Counted from the first letter of the stretch, positions 7,921 to 16,519 are shown. The stretch is DNA of 64,000 bases from Pseudobacteriovorax sp. (GCA_013215145.1 JABSRP010000019.1:1-64000), one strand, 5' to 3'. Translations and numbers: made by a program. Notes: generated from the letters alone by a model not told the origin.

Positions 7921-8843
7921 GACGAACTGGTAAGGGTCGCATGCATAGGCGGCGAACATCTCACGAAGGCACTTGGGCGCTAAGTTATGGCGATATGATT
8001 ACACTTCTATTAGGTTTCTTTGTCTTATTTTTTTCCCTAGAAAAGCCTCAAGAAGGAAATGTATTGCTGAGTAAATCTCTTATGATGACTTTGGAAAAGT
8101 TAGACGATGACGTCAGTCGTGTCCCCCTAGAAGATGGTGTGACCCAGCAAGCTCCCACCCAAGAGGGTGTTAATAAAGGCCGCGGTATGGCTCGCGATGA
8201 TAGTTCTGAAGACGCAACTTCCGACCGAGGAAATACCGATAGCGGTGATTCGCTATTCACTCAGATTGGAAAACAATTCAAGAGTATCTTGAGTTTTATT
8301 ATTCCAATGCAATCAAGTGGCGAGAAAAAGTTTAATGCCAAGACACCGCCTCCTCGGGTGAAAAAGATTGAATCGAACCTTCCTTTTGTCAAGGATCCCG
8401 ACGGAAGAATTGAACTTTCTAGCTTGCAAGCAGAGGCTATTCGGCAGGACGATAAAATCTATGTAACTTTCCCAAAAATTTCTTTCTTTGACTCGGCTAG
8501 CATAGATTTGACAGAAGAAGGAGCGAGTGCCATTAAAAAATTTACCGAAGCCTATCTGCCTTTTGCAGGAACCATGCAGCTTCATATTGTCGGCTTTTCC
8601 GATAAGCGCCAAGTAAGACCAGGGGTTCACAGATTTAAAGATAACTTAGAGCTTTCCGTCTTACGGGCTGTCAGTGCCCAAAGGATCATCTCAAAAGTTG
8701 GTGTTCCCAATGCCAAAACCCGTTTGTTGGGGCATGGAGTCAATATTCGTAAGCTTCCAGGTGAGAATCCTGTCACAGTCCAAGAAAAGTGGGCGCTTGC
8801 TCGTAAGATTATGTTCATCATAGAGCCCGGGAAAAATCGATGA
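7917..8843 (+). CDS. MotB-like stator subunit with OmpA peptidoglycan-binding domain
   Basis: 308 residues. A basic N-terminus is followed by WALSYGDMITLLLGFFVLFF. Asp26 in this helix corresponds to the proton-binding Asp of MotB (SYADxMT). After one TM (24-42) comes a long low-complexity linker (about 45-160, rich in D/S/G/T), then an OmpA-like domain (about 180-300). In it, Asp229 (VGFSDKR) and Arg250 (LELSVLRA) occupy the peptidoglycan-binding positions. The linker is longer than usual. The GTG start lies within GTGA overlapping the MotA-like stop. Together with the MotA-like protein this makes a 5:2-type ion-driven stator anchored to the cell wall. Confidence 0.88.
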   Translation: MRRTGKGRMHRRRTSHEGTWALSYGDMITLLLGFFVLFFSLEKPQEGNVLLSKSLMMTLEKLDDDVSRVPLEDGVTQQAPTQEGVNKGRGMARDDSSEDATSDRGNTDSGDSLFTQIGKQFKSILSFIIPMQSSGEKKFNAKTPPPRVKKIESNLPFVKDPDGRIELSSLQAEAIRQDDKIYVTFPKISFFDSASIDLTEEGASAIKKFTEAYLPFAGTMQLHIVGFSDKRQVRPGVHRFKDNLELSVLRAVSAQRIISKVGVPNAKTRLLGHGVNIRKLPGENPVTVQEKWALARKIMFIIEPGKNR

Positions 8844-10558
8844 TTAGACTGGCCTTTGTCATAGTGATAATATCCTTATTTTTGCCGGAGGTGGCTCATC
8901 CACAGGCGACCAAGAATCCTAAAGTCGCAGAAGTGGAGGCTCACTTGACACAAAAAACAGTGTCGTTCGTGAAGAATCGCTTCCCCGATGTTCCTATTCT
9001 TGTGAATTTAACCGTGACTCCTTTGAGACGAAGCCAGAACGAATTGAATCCCACGGCTACCACTGAGGAATTGCCGTATTACAGTATAGGCTTTGGCGAC
9101 AGTATACTTGACGAATGGGATGACCCCAGCAAAAGTATCCACGACTTGATTCCAAGGATCCAAAGTGTCTCCTTACAGATTACCATGCCCCAGTACGTGT
9201 CGGACGATGAGTTATTTGAGTTGCGGGATGCTCTTTATTCCAACCTAAACATCATACCAGGGCGCGATAAAATTGAATTTGTGCGAAAAAATTGGCAAAA
9301 AGACCGGGCTCTTTCTAATGATTGGATCATTTTTTTAAGTAGTCTCATTGGAGTGATTTTTATCCTATCATTCTTTAGCTTACGATACTTCGTCACCCGT
9401 CTGGGAGAAGGATTGGCAAAAGGCGGCGGTGACAAACCTGTGGCATCAGCCCCAGCTCCCATGCCGCAGCAAAATCTCAGTCAAAACAACGATAAGCGTC
9501 CGGCTGGGCTGTCTGAAGGGAACATGCAATTCAACGATACTATGCGTGTCGAAGAAAAAATTGTCAGTATTCTCGAGCGGCTGAATAAAGACCCCTGCTT
9601 TCCAACACTTGAAGATATGATCGATATGGAGACGGAGGTCAAAAAAGATCTAGGGTTTCTTGGGACGATCCTGCAAGAGATGCCAAAAGACGTGCAGAAA
9701 AAGGTCTTTGCTCGCAGTTCGGATCCCCGTTGGCTTGAGGCTTTTTACGAACAGGCCCCCACATCGATCGAACACTATCACTTCGTGAACAAGCTCGCTT
9801 ATCGTAAGCGAGAGGAGCAAAATATTAAATGGGAAGAGCTGTTGATTTGTCTCTGGCGTCTAGGAGATGAGTTGAAACCCTTTATTCGAGAGTTGGAGCA
9901 ACGAGATGCTCTTGGCATCCTAGCCTGGATGCCGACGACGATATCGGTGCCGACGGCACGAGAAACCTTTCCTGGTGGCTGGGGGATCCTTTTACGGCAT
10001 GACTTTAAACCGCCACCATTACCAGATGGTATCTGCGAAGAGATGATTAAAACCTGCAAAGGACTCAAACCCTATAATAAAATGATGATGCTTGAGCGGT
10101 TTCAGCATGAGCGAGGGCTGTTGCGCTACCTGAGAGAATGTAATCTCGATGAAGAGCGTGATATCTACAAGGCCTCGAAGCCCGACGCAAGTATTCATGT
10201 GGTGAGACCGCCCTTTTATCCGATATTTGAGGCTGAGGAGGCCCTCACAAAGCGTCTTGCCGAAGGTATTGCCCCAAGAGACTGGGGTGTCGCCTTATTC
10301 AACGTCGATCGCGGGTTGCGTGGTAAAATCACGAAGTTTTTGAACGACAACGAAAACTACATCCTGATTGAAACCTTAAAAGCCTGTGATCAACAGGGAA
10401 TTCAATCGAATGAAATTTGGGCTATGCGCGAGAAGATCGCTAAGGTCTTTTACAATCTCAACAAAGCGGCTGAGGAAGAGGCAGCAGAACCAGCGCCGAG
10501 TCCTCAGCAAGCGAAAAAACCAAATACCGACAAAGGGAGTGGACCCAAAGTTGCCTAA
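8840..10558 (+). CDS. FliF/FliG-like hybrid membrane protein (putative rotor of a non-canonical motor)
   Basis: 572 residues. A signal peptide (1-22) is followed by a periplasmic region. Residues 108-150 (SVSLQITMPQYVSDDELFEL ... GRDKIEFV) resemble the last ring-building motif of FliF. One TM follows (162-185), then a Gly/Pro/Gln linker (186-230) and a helical cytoplasmic region (235-541). Its last part (480-541) can be laid gap-free over the FliG C-terminal torque domain: DWGVALFNVDRGLRGKITKF with ILIETL where FliG has LIALKGA..LREKFLRN and ILRDDL. In flagella, FliF and FliG are separate and FliG meets MotA. Here one protein could form the ring and receive the torque. The tail is charged and disordered. 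This is by-eye homology and needs profile confirmation. Starts with ATG in ATGA overlapping the MotB-like stop. Confidence 0.7.
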   Translation: MIRLAFVIVIISLFLPEVAHPQATKNPKVAEVEAHLTQKTVSFVKNRFPDVPILVNLTVTPLRRSQNELNPTATTEELPYYSIGFGDSILDEWDDPSKSIHDLIPRIQSVSLQITMPQYVSDDELFELRDALYSNLNIIPGRDKIEFVRKNWQKDRALSNDWIIFLSSLIGVIFILSFFSLRYFVTRLGEGLAKGGGDKPVASAPAPMPQQNLSQNNDKRPAGLSEGNMQFNDTMRVEEKIVSILERLNKDPCFPTLEDMIDMETEVKKDLGFLGTILQEMPKDVQKKVFARSSDPRWLEAFYEQAPTSIEHYHFVNKLAYRKREEQNIKWEELLICLWRLGDELKPFIRELEQRDALGILAWMPTTISVPTARETFPGGWGILLRHDFKPPPLPDGICEEMIKTCKGLKPYNKMMMLERFQHERGLLRYLRECNLDEERDIYKASKPDASIHVVRPPFYPIFEAEEALTKRLAEGIAPRDWGVALFNVDRGLRGKITKFLNDNENYILIETLKACDQQGIQSNEIWAMREKIAKVFYNLNKAAEEEAAEPAPSPQQAKKPNTDKGSGPKVA

Positions 10559-11099
10559 GCTTGTGATGCTGATATTATGGTTTGGTCTAGGTTTATCTGG
10601 GAGCGCAATGGCTCAGGTGGGCTCAAGCCTAAGTTATTTTTCCATAACTAGCAAGACCTCAGCCGGGCAACGTAATCTGTCAAATCTTGGACATTTTATG
10701 GTGAGCTATGAGATACCGGTGCTGGATCGTGTTACGATAAAGCCCTCATATTCACTGTATATTGTGGGCAGTGATCTAAGTGATTTGGGCTATGGCTTAA
10801 ATTTGGAATTTGATTACTACCCCTTCAGCTTCAACCGGAGACTTATTTACAAGGATCAAAACTTGTTTGTTAGTAGCAGCGAGAAATTGCGTCCTTATGT
10901 AGGCTTGTCTTTTCATCAGCGGCAGTATCAGTCGATCCAATCGAGTTATGCCGGATTGGGCATCAATGTGGGAGCTGACTACCAGTGGCAGCAAGACACC
11001 AAACTCAATGTCTGGTTTGCCAGTTTGTCTCTATCTGGACCACTGGACTCTGAGATTTCAGAAATCCAATTCGGTGTTGGGACGACACTTCAGTTTTAG
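10551..11099 (+). CDS. Outer-membrane beta-barrel-like protein, last gene of motor-like operon
   Basis: About 182 residues from a TTG at 10551. AGGGAG at 10534-10539 is suitably spaced, and the start overlaps the hybrid gene by 8 nt; GTG 10563 and ATG 10566 are alternatives. A signal peptide (LVMLILWFGLGLSGSAMA) is followed by amphipathic, aromatic-rich strands (HFMVSYEIPVLDRVTIKPSY, YGLNLEFDYYPFSF, LRPYVGLSFHQRQY). The last residue is Phe, as in BamA-assembled barrels. I expect an 8-strand barrel of the OmpA-TM/OmpW-like size class. A barrel at the end of a stator/rotor operon suggests an outer-membrane connection. Its stop overlaps the stop of the convergent MAPEG gene. Confidence 0.75.
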   Translation: MPKLVMLILWFGLGLSGSAMAQVGSSLSYFSITSKTSAGQRNLSNLGHFMVSYEIPVLDRVTIKPSYSLYIVGSDLSDLGYGLNLEFDYYPFSFNRRLIYKDQNLFVSSSEKLRPYVGLSFHQRQYQSIQSSYAGLGINVGADYQWQQDTKLNVWFASLSLSGPLDSEISEIQFGVGTTLQF

Positions 11100-11485
11100 A
11101 GCTTTAGCATCGCCATGGCAATGGGGGCGAGGCTAGCGAGCCAACCCAAAAACCAAAAACTAGAGCGAGTCCAAGCTAAATTTTTGATATAGCAAAACAT
11201 ATAAGCAAATCTAGCAGCAAAATATGTGCTCCCGCAGATGACTATCTGAGCTTGGCTTAACCCGTATTGTGCAGCTACTAACATGCCTACGGAAAAAACC
11301 ACAAAAGACTCAATCGTATTGGAATGTGCAGCATAAAGACGTTCGACGGTTTTATCTTCCTGAAATTGGAGGCGTGGGTTGTAATTATTGTAATACCCTT
11401 TTCGCTTTACCACATAAATGACTGCAGGGAATTTTGTTAGTATCGTAAAAACGGCGGCTGCCAGGATGAATGCATATGCTGCCAT
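11096..11485 (-). CDS. MAPEG family membrane protein
   Basis: 129 residues with four hydrophobic helices. The helix-2 region ERLYAAHSNTIESFVVFSVG fits the MAPEG (membrane-associated proteins in eicosanoid and glutathione metabolism) pattern E-R-x-x-x-A-x-x-N-x-x-E. Bacterial members are membrane glutathione transferases/peroxidases or of unknown role. AGGAG lies 8 nt upstream of the ATG. The TAA overlaps the TAG of the convergent barrel gene by 2 nt, so there is no room for an intergenic terminator. Confidence 0.85.
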   Translation of the reverse strand: MAAYAFILAAAVFTILTKFPAVIYVVKRKGYYNNYNPRLQFQEDKTVERLYAAHSNTIESFVVFSVGMLVAAQYGLSQAQIVICGSTYFAARFAYMFCYIKNLAWTRSSFWFLGWLASLAPIAMAMLKL

Positions 11486-11637
11486 GAGGGAACTCCTTTG
11501 GTCTGTTTGTCGCCAATGTCTATCCGGAAGCTACCAGTCTCCCTGATGCAGATCAAGTCCAGAGCTCAAACCTCTGGGCAAGGAGTTGTTTTCTAGCAAT
11601 GTAGAATCAAAGCTCGGGCAAATCTTATGCTTGATAG

Positions 11638-12081
11638 CTATTTCATGTGAGATTTTTTGGCCAACTTTATCGATGTATGCTTGCCCCCTCTCACGTTTCG
11701 TCGACCAAAGCGTCGCCACAGGTGCTCAGTGAGTTCGGTTTCCATCGACTCAGCCTTCTTACGGCTGCGAACTCCAAGCCTTAGGACTCCGACATAACGC
11801 TTGGGCCGGTGGCGTTTCATCCAAACCGGACAGCTGTTTCCTCCGGAAAATTGCTCGCTGCGCCGTCGCTTCAGGTTTTTGGTGATGCCCACATAGTATT
11901 TTCCCTTTTCACAGGCGATCAGATACAGCCAGTAATCTTTCGTTGGTCGGATCGATGGCCAGTTGGGCCGTTTCAGATGGTGAAGTTTGGGCTTTTGGGT
12001 GATACGCCAACTAGATCGGCGCCAAAGGAAAAGGATCTTGATCAATCCACACAGGCTAAAAAATATCGCATAGGTAATCAT
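11638..12081 (-). CDS. GIY-YIG nuclease domain protein with N-terminal membrane segment
   Basis: 147 residues. A hydrophobic N-terminus (ITYAIFFSLCGLIKILFLW) could be a membrane anchor. Residues about 50-140 are a stand-alone GIY-YIG domain: YWLYLIACEKGKYYVGITKN with NLKRRRSEQFSGG, and a downstream acidic METELTEHLW that may supply the metal-binding Glu. Small stand-alone members (YhbQ/UPF0213-like, usually about 90-100 residues) lack a membrane helix, so this is unusual. The substrate is unknown. The very basic C-terminus (WRRFGRRNVRGGKHTSIKLA) would suit nucleic-acid binding. Confidence 0.75.
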   Translation of the reverse strand: MITYAIFFSLCGLIKILFLWRRSSWRITQKPKLHHLKRPNWPSIRPTKDYWLYLIACEKGKYYVGITKNLKRRRSEQFSGGNSCPVWMKRHRPKRYVGVLRLGVRSRKKAESMETELTEHLWRRFGRRNVRGGKHTSIKLAKKSHMK

Positions 12082-12294
12082 AGTGATGAGTCCTTCGGTT
12101 TTTCACCAGATTAACCTGAGTCAAGCTTTTGATAAAGTATTGAAATTGTTTCATAAAATGCGAACCTGTGAGGCCGCTGACTCGTTCTCTACCTGAGATA
12201 GTTGAGGGTGGGGATGGGAATTCATAGATAGCTCTGTACTTTCATAAGCTCAGAGATAGAATAGGAAGATAGAGAATTTTACCAGGATGACAAA

Positions 12295-13041
12295 ATGAGG
12301 CTGAGCCATCGCATCAAACAATGGGGAGCCGACCGGCTACTCAAGGCTACCTATCGTGTCACTCAAAGGATGCCTCTGGAAGTTGTCCAGCCGCCTCCCG
12401 GTGCCAAGTGGTTGGTGATCGCTCCCCATAACGATGACGAGGTGATTGGCGCTGGTGGTTTATTGTCGAGGTTGCCGGGTATTCCCTCTAGCCTTTGCGT
12501 GTTGTTTGTAACGGGGAATGAGGACGCCGACGCCGATCAAGATACCAAAACACGCTGGCAGGAGAGTGAGCAAGTCAGACAAATAGTCGGATTTAAAAGC
12601 CAGCATCTCGCATTCGATGACGGTGCGGTAGAGCGTAGGGCGGATGAGCTGAGTCGTGTTTTGGCCAGTAAAATAAAGGAATACCCTCCTGACTTTATCA
12701 TAACGCCGTTTCCCACAGATCATCACCGCGACCACCAGGCTGTTGGGGTTGCTGTGGGCCAAGCCTTGTCTCAGGTGGACTATCAGGGTGAGATTTGGTG
12801 CTATGAGATATGGTCAACAATTTGGCCCAACATGCTTCTTGATATTTCCGATGTTTGGGAAAAGAAAAAACAATTGATCGAAACTTACCAGTCGCAAGTC
12901 TGCGCCCTACCTTACGGCGAGGCTATTTTGGGTCTTAATCGATATCGCGGTCTGAAGGCAGGAATCGATTATGCTGAAGCTTATTATCGTTGCCGTTCGA
13001 AGCAATATCAAAAGATTACCAACGCCATGACACGTTTATAA
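12295..13041 (+). CDS. PIG-L/LmbE family N-acetylglucosaminyl deacetylase
   Basis: 248 residues. The zinc-site signature APHNDDEVIGAGGLLSRL (family consensus PHPDDE, with Asn for Pro here) and the later PFPTDHHRDHQAVG (HxDH) mark the LmbE/PIG-L fold. These enzymes remove acetyl groups from GlcNAc-containing substrates. AGGA lies 6 nt upstream of the ATG. The gene is followed after 12 nt by a glycosyltransferase, so a joint role in a surface glycan or glycolipid is likely. No signal peptide. Confidence 0.88.
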   Translation: MRLSHRIKQWGADRLLKATYRVTQRMPLEVVQPPPGAKWLVIAPHNDDEVIGAGGLLSRLPGIPSSLCVLFVTGNEDADADQDTKTRWQESEQVRQIVGFKSQHLAFDDGAVERRADELSRVLASKIKEYPPDFIITPFPTDHHRDHQAVGVAVGQALSQVDYQGEIWCYEIWSTIWPNMLLDISDVWEKKKQLIETYQSQVCALPYGEAILGLNRYRGLKAGIDYAEAYYRCRSKQYQKITNAMTRL

Positions 13042-13053
13042 GGTTTAAGAACC

Positions 13054-14274
13054 ATGAAGCTTGCTTATTTCGTTCCGGCATTTCCGACTCAGACTCATGG
13101 TTTTTTTTGGCAGGAAATCTGTGATTTAAGATCGGCAAATATTGATCTGGTGATTTGCTCGTCAAAAAAACCAAAAGCTTGGAAAAATGAGCATGCTTGG
13201 GCAAAAGAAGCAAGGTCGGAAACTCTATACTCCGTTCCTATCCTTAAGTATTGGCAGGTTTTTTACGAACGCTGCGATCATCAACTTATTAAACGATTTC
13301 TTTATCTATTTCGAAGGGTGCTCAGAACTAAAGATGTTGGTTTCCTGGAGCGATTTAAACTCTTATTTTTAACCTTTGTTGCCTTGGTGTTTGGAGCTCA
13401 TCTTGAGGCCGCTGACATCGATCATATACATTCGCACTTTCAGTTCCATGGCGCAGATCTTGTGTATTTTATCAATCAACTCTATGGCATCCCATACAGC
13501 ATTACGCGGCATGGCGAAAACTGTGGTGTCGGTAATCAGTTAGCGAAGTGGCGGCATGCTTCCTTTGGAATCATCGTGACTCAGGATATGTACAAAAAGC
13601 TGTTTCAAGAGATTCCCGATTTAGGGACCCCTCTAGCCGTGGCGCCAATGGGAATTGATACTGGCTTCTTTAAGCGGTCAAAACCGTTTCAGCCTTTCAA
13701 TCGAGAGGGAACGATCAAGCTTTTTTGTTGCTCGCGGCTCAATCCATCAAAGGGCTATGTAGAACTATTCAAGCTAGTGATAGAGCTAAAATCCCGCGGC
13801 ATGGATATCGAACTCAAGGTTGCTGGCCAAGATGAGAAGAATGGTTCCGGATACTTCCTCGAACTTAGTATTATGCGTGAGCGATATGGTCTCATGAATA
13901 ACATTGAGTTACTAGGTGCTGTCACTAAAGACAGAATAAAAGAGGAACTTGAGCAAACCCACTTGTTTGTATTGCCCACTAAGCAGGAGGCTCTAGGAGT
14001 AGCCTACATGGAGGCCATGGCCATGGAAGTGCCTGTTATAGGTTGTAGGACTGGTGGAGTTCCCGAACTTATCAAAACTCAAGTGAACGGTATCTTGGTA
14101 GAACCTGGCAACGTTAAAGCCCTAGAGGAAGCCGTCCTGCAATTGGTAAAAGATCCCCATAAAGCAAAATCTCTCGGTCAAGCTGGTCGTCGCACTGTAT
14201 TGAAAAGCTTCAGTAAAGAAAACAGTGTACGGGCATTACTGGCCGCTTTGGAGACGAGGCCTTTGGACGTCTAG
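13054..14274 (+). CDS. Glycosyltransferase family 4 protein
   Basis: 406 residues with a two-domain GT-B layout. The N-terminal opening (MKLAYFVPAFPTQTHGFFWQ) resembles the WcaL/AmsK group of exopolysaccharide transferases. The C-terminal nucleotide-sugar domain is typical: CCSRLNPSKGYVELFKL, HLFVLPTKQEALGVAYMEAM and VIGCRTGGVPELI, with the E-x7-E motif at EALGVAYME. It is cytoplasmic or membrane-peripheral. It lies 12 nt after the PIG-L gene, presumably in the same operon. Donor and acceptor cannot be read from the sequence. Confidence 0.9.
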   Translation: MKLAYFVPAFPTQTHGFFWQEICDLRSANIDLVICSSKKPKAWKNEHAWAKEARSETLYSVPILKYWQVFYERCDHQLIKRFLYLFRRVLRTKDVGFLERFKLLFLTFVALVFGAHLEAADIDHIHSHFQFHGADLVYFINQLYGIPYSITRHGENCGVGNQLAKWRHASFGIIVTQDMYKKLFQEIPDLGTPLAVAPMGIDTGFFKRSKPFQPFNREGTIKLFCCSRLNPSKGYVELFKLVIELKSRGMDIELKVAGQDEKNGSGYFLELSIMRERYGLMNNIELLGAVTKDRIKEELEQTHLFVLPTKQEALGVAYMEAMAMEVPVIGCRTGGVPELIKTQVNGILVEPGNVKALEEAVLQLVKDPHKAKSLGQAGRRTVLKSFSKENSVRALLAALETRPLDV

Positions 14275-14406
14275 TTACCTTATTGAGGGACTTGAAGGCC
14301 TTACTTCTTTGGGTATTAACACTCATCCACCTTCCGGGACGAAGCTATGGGTTAGGAAACTATCGTTGTCACTCAAGGGGGCTGCCAAGCTGCCGATAAC
14401 CCCTCT

Positions 14407-14904
14407 ATGAAACCAACGACAGACCTGAAAATTAAGTTTAGACGTGTTCTGATCACCTCTTTTTTGTTTTTGCTTTCGGACTATGCTTTTGCTCATCGAG
14501 CGAACGGTTACCTAGCTCATGGACCCGGGGGCCTCGGGTTTGCGCTTGAGTACGAGAGAGATCTGACAAAATATGCCAGTTGGGGTGGGTTTCTTCACAA
14601 TTACGCTGGGTCAGACGATGGTATTGGTCTCGGGGCTGCTGGAGCATTCTATCGACCTTATCTCAGGCGTGGTCCCTTTCTATTTTATATGAAGGTTGGA
14701 CTTGGCGGTTATAACATCGCATTTCCTGATGAGTCCAAATTTGCCATCGGTCCGATGTACTCGGTAGGCTTCGAGGTTCAGTCGTCGAAGTTGATTCACT
14801 ATCATTTCGCTCAAGTCTCCTATCATGGATGGTTTAGTGAGCCCTCTGGTGAGCTATTAAATTCTGTGCTCATTGGGGCTTCCTATTTTTTGCCCGCTAA
14901 ATAG
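14407..14904 (+). CDS. Hypothetical outer-membrane beta-barrel-like protein
   Basis: 165 residues. A signal peptide of about 30 residues (ITSFLFLLSDYAFA) is followed by short alternating hydrophobic/polar strands with many Gly and Tyr (GPGGLGFALEYERDLTKYAS, GAFYRPYLRRGPFLFYMKVG), typical of small outer-membrane barrels. No family was recognised. The RBS is weak. GCCGATAA lies just 8 nt before the ATG, too close to be a normal promoter. It is separated from the glycosyltransferase by 132 nt, so it is probably a separate unit. Confidence 0.65.
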   Translation: MKPTTDLKIKFRRVLITSFLFLLSDYAFAHRANGYLAHGPGGLGFALEYERDLTKYASWGGFLHNYAGSDDGIGLGAAGAFYRPYLRRGPFLFYMKVGLGGYNIAFPDESKFAIGPMYSVGFEVQSSKLIHYHFAQVSYHGWFSEPSGELLNSVLIGASYFLPAK

Positions 14905-15237
14905 CCTTAGTATTATAATTTAGTAAAGATAGCCTTGTGATGAATCAAGAAGCTAAAAGATTCATCTAAGATATTGGGAGAGTCCTTTGCCGAAGATCAA
15001 CTAAGATTTTATCTTTCAAAATCTTATATGTTTACTGAAGCATTATGGCTTGTGTTTCCAAAACTGTCGTTGTTAGCATTCACTATTTTGCGACTATAAT
15101 TAACATATAAAATCAAAGTATTAGAGACTTCCCAGGCGTTCACAGAACACTCGTCTTCACCAAGATCAAAAACTGGCATTCACCCTGCAAAGACAATTTC
15201 GAATGGAATCGAGTTTTTCACTTGAAAGGAACATAGC
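14905..15237. other. Intergenic region: two hairpins and the promoter of the DUF4360 gene
   Basis: No gene is visible in these 333 bases. GATGAATC (14939-14946) pairs with GATTCATC (14959-14966), and AAGATTTT (15003-15010) pairs with AAAATCTT (15018-15025). Either could end the upstream transcript, but neither has a good T-tract. A candidate promoter lies at 15070-15100 and AAGGAA sits just before the ATG at 15238, leaving a long (about 130 nt) leader. Confidence 0.55.
15070..15100 (+). promoter_or_regulatory. Candidate sigma-70-type promoter for the duplicated DUF4360 gene
   Basis: A perfect TATAAT at 15095-15100 with TTGTTA (15070-15075, 4/6) upstream. The spacer of 19 nt is longer than the ideal 17. 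It drives the strongest codon-biased gene of the window. Read by eye only. Confidence 0.4.
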
Positions 15238-16470
15238 ATGAAATACATGAAAATCGCCGGAACTATGATCGCCGCCTGCTTAATGTCAGGCCAGTCTTTT
15301 GCAAATGATGAAGTACCATCATATGTAAAAATCAATAGCATTGCAGCAGCAGGTACTGGTTGTCCGCTAGGAACCATTGCTAAAAATGTATCGTCTGACA
15401 AAAAAGCATTTACCATGACTTTTAGCGATTACATTGCTGAAGTTTATGATGGTAGTCTTCCTGCAGACTCTCGTCGTAACTGTACACTAACTGTTGATCT
15501 CGACTTCCCTGAAGGATGGAGTTACTCAGTCGTAAACTTTGATTACCGTGGTTATGTTTACCTGGATGAAAAAGTTAATGCGATCGCTAAAGCCCAGTAC
15601 TACTTCCAGTCTCAAGAGCAAAATGCTGAGTTTGTTTCGAGGCTAACAGGTGAAACAGATCGTGATTATCATTTCCGTGATAGCCTAGGTTTGGACGCTG
15701 TTATTTGGTCACCAGACTGTGACGGTGCATCGCGACCGCTTAACCTTCAAACACAAATCCGTGTCAACAACAACCGTAACAAGAACGGTGAAGGTTTCAT
15801 CACAGTTGATTCCATCGACGGTGAATTCTCTCAGTCTTATGGCCTTGTATGGAAAAAGTGTCCAACTAAGCCCGAGCAACCGGTTGATGACTGGAGACCA
15901 GATTACGACGATAGATTCCCAACTGCTCCAGCTAATGTAACGATCTCTGATTTGACTTACAATGGTTCAGGATGTCCACTAGGAACCATCGCAGAAACTA
16001 TCTCTGGCGACAAGAAAGCCTTCACTCTTGCCTTTGATTCTTTCATTGCTGAAGCTGGTCCTGGAATCTCTATCCGCGAAAGCCGTAAAAACTGCCAAGT
16101 GACTATGTCTCTTGATTACCCAAGCGAGTGGACATTTGCCATCGCCACCTTCGATTACCGAGGCTACATGTACTTAGATAACCGCGTAGAAGCTAGCCAA
16201 GGTGCGCGCTACTACTTCCAAGGACAGCCTAACTCAATCGATATCTCTGAAACGAAAAAAGGTCTTGCAGACGAAGACTACCACTTCCGACACATTGTTC
16301 CAGTTGATGCTCTAAATTGGGCGCCTTGTGGCGCAAAACGAGCACTTAACATTAACACTGACATCCGTGTTAACAACCGAAGAGCAAGATCTAAGGAAGG
16401 TTTCATCACTGTCGATTCTCAAGACGGTGAGTTCAAAGCCTACCACGCTCTTGTATGGCGTAAGTGCTAA
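15238..16470 (+). CDS. Secreted protein with two tandem DUF4360 domains
   Basis: 410 residues: a signal peptide (1-22, cleavage after QSFA) and two copies of DUF4360 (about 30-205 and 225-410). Each copy carries the same landmarks: a GCPLGTI start, DKKAFT, R-x-NC, FDYRGY-x-YLD, YYFQ, DYHFRD/DYHFRH, R-x-LN, IRVNN and EGFITVDS-x-DGEF, ending in a Cys (KKC/RKC). Four cysteines per copy suggest two disulfides each. DUF4360 occurs in fungi and some bacteria and its role is unknown. The regular codon choice suggests high expression. AAGGAA lies 7 nt upstream of the ATG. A clean terminator follows, so the gene is probably monocistronic. Confidence 0.88.
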   Translation: MKYMKIAGTMIAACLMSGQSFANDEVPSYVKINSIAAAGTGCPLGTIAKNVSSDKKAFTMTFSDYIAEVYDGSLPADSRRNCTLTVDLDFPEGWSYSVVNFDYRGYVYLDEKVNAIAKAQYYFQSQEQNAEFVSRLTGETDRDYHFRDSLGLDAVIWSPDCDGASRPLNLQTQIRVNNNRNKNGEGFITVDSIDGEFSQSYGLVWKKCPTKPEQPVDDWRPDYDDRFPTAPANVTISDLTYNGSGCPLGTIAETISGDKKAFTLAFDSFIAEAGPGISIRESRKNCQVTMSLDYPSEWTFAIATFDYRGYMYLDNRVEASQGARYYFQGQPNSIDISETKKGLADEDYHFRHIVPVDALNWAPCGAKRALNINTDIRVNNRRARSKEGFITVDSQDGEFKAYHALVWRKC

Positions 16471-16519
16471 GAACAAAGCATTCTCTTGAATTCATAGCAA
16501 TTAGACACCTATAGTTGAT

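Noticed and set aside
10386..10550. Extension of the barrel gene into the FliF/FliG-like gene
   Set aside because: It would precede the signal peptide with 55 basic residues; the RBS-supported TTG at 10551 gives a normal exported protein.
14373..14399. GCCGATAA exactly matching the sigma-28 -10 element before the gene at 14407
   Set aside because: The -35 position reads TCAAGGGG (4 of 8), and the element ends only 7 nt before the ATG, leaving no room for a leader.
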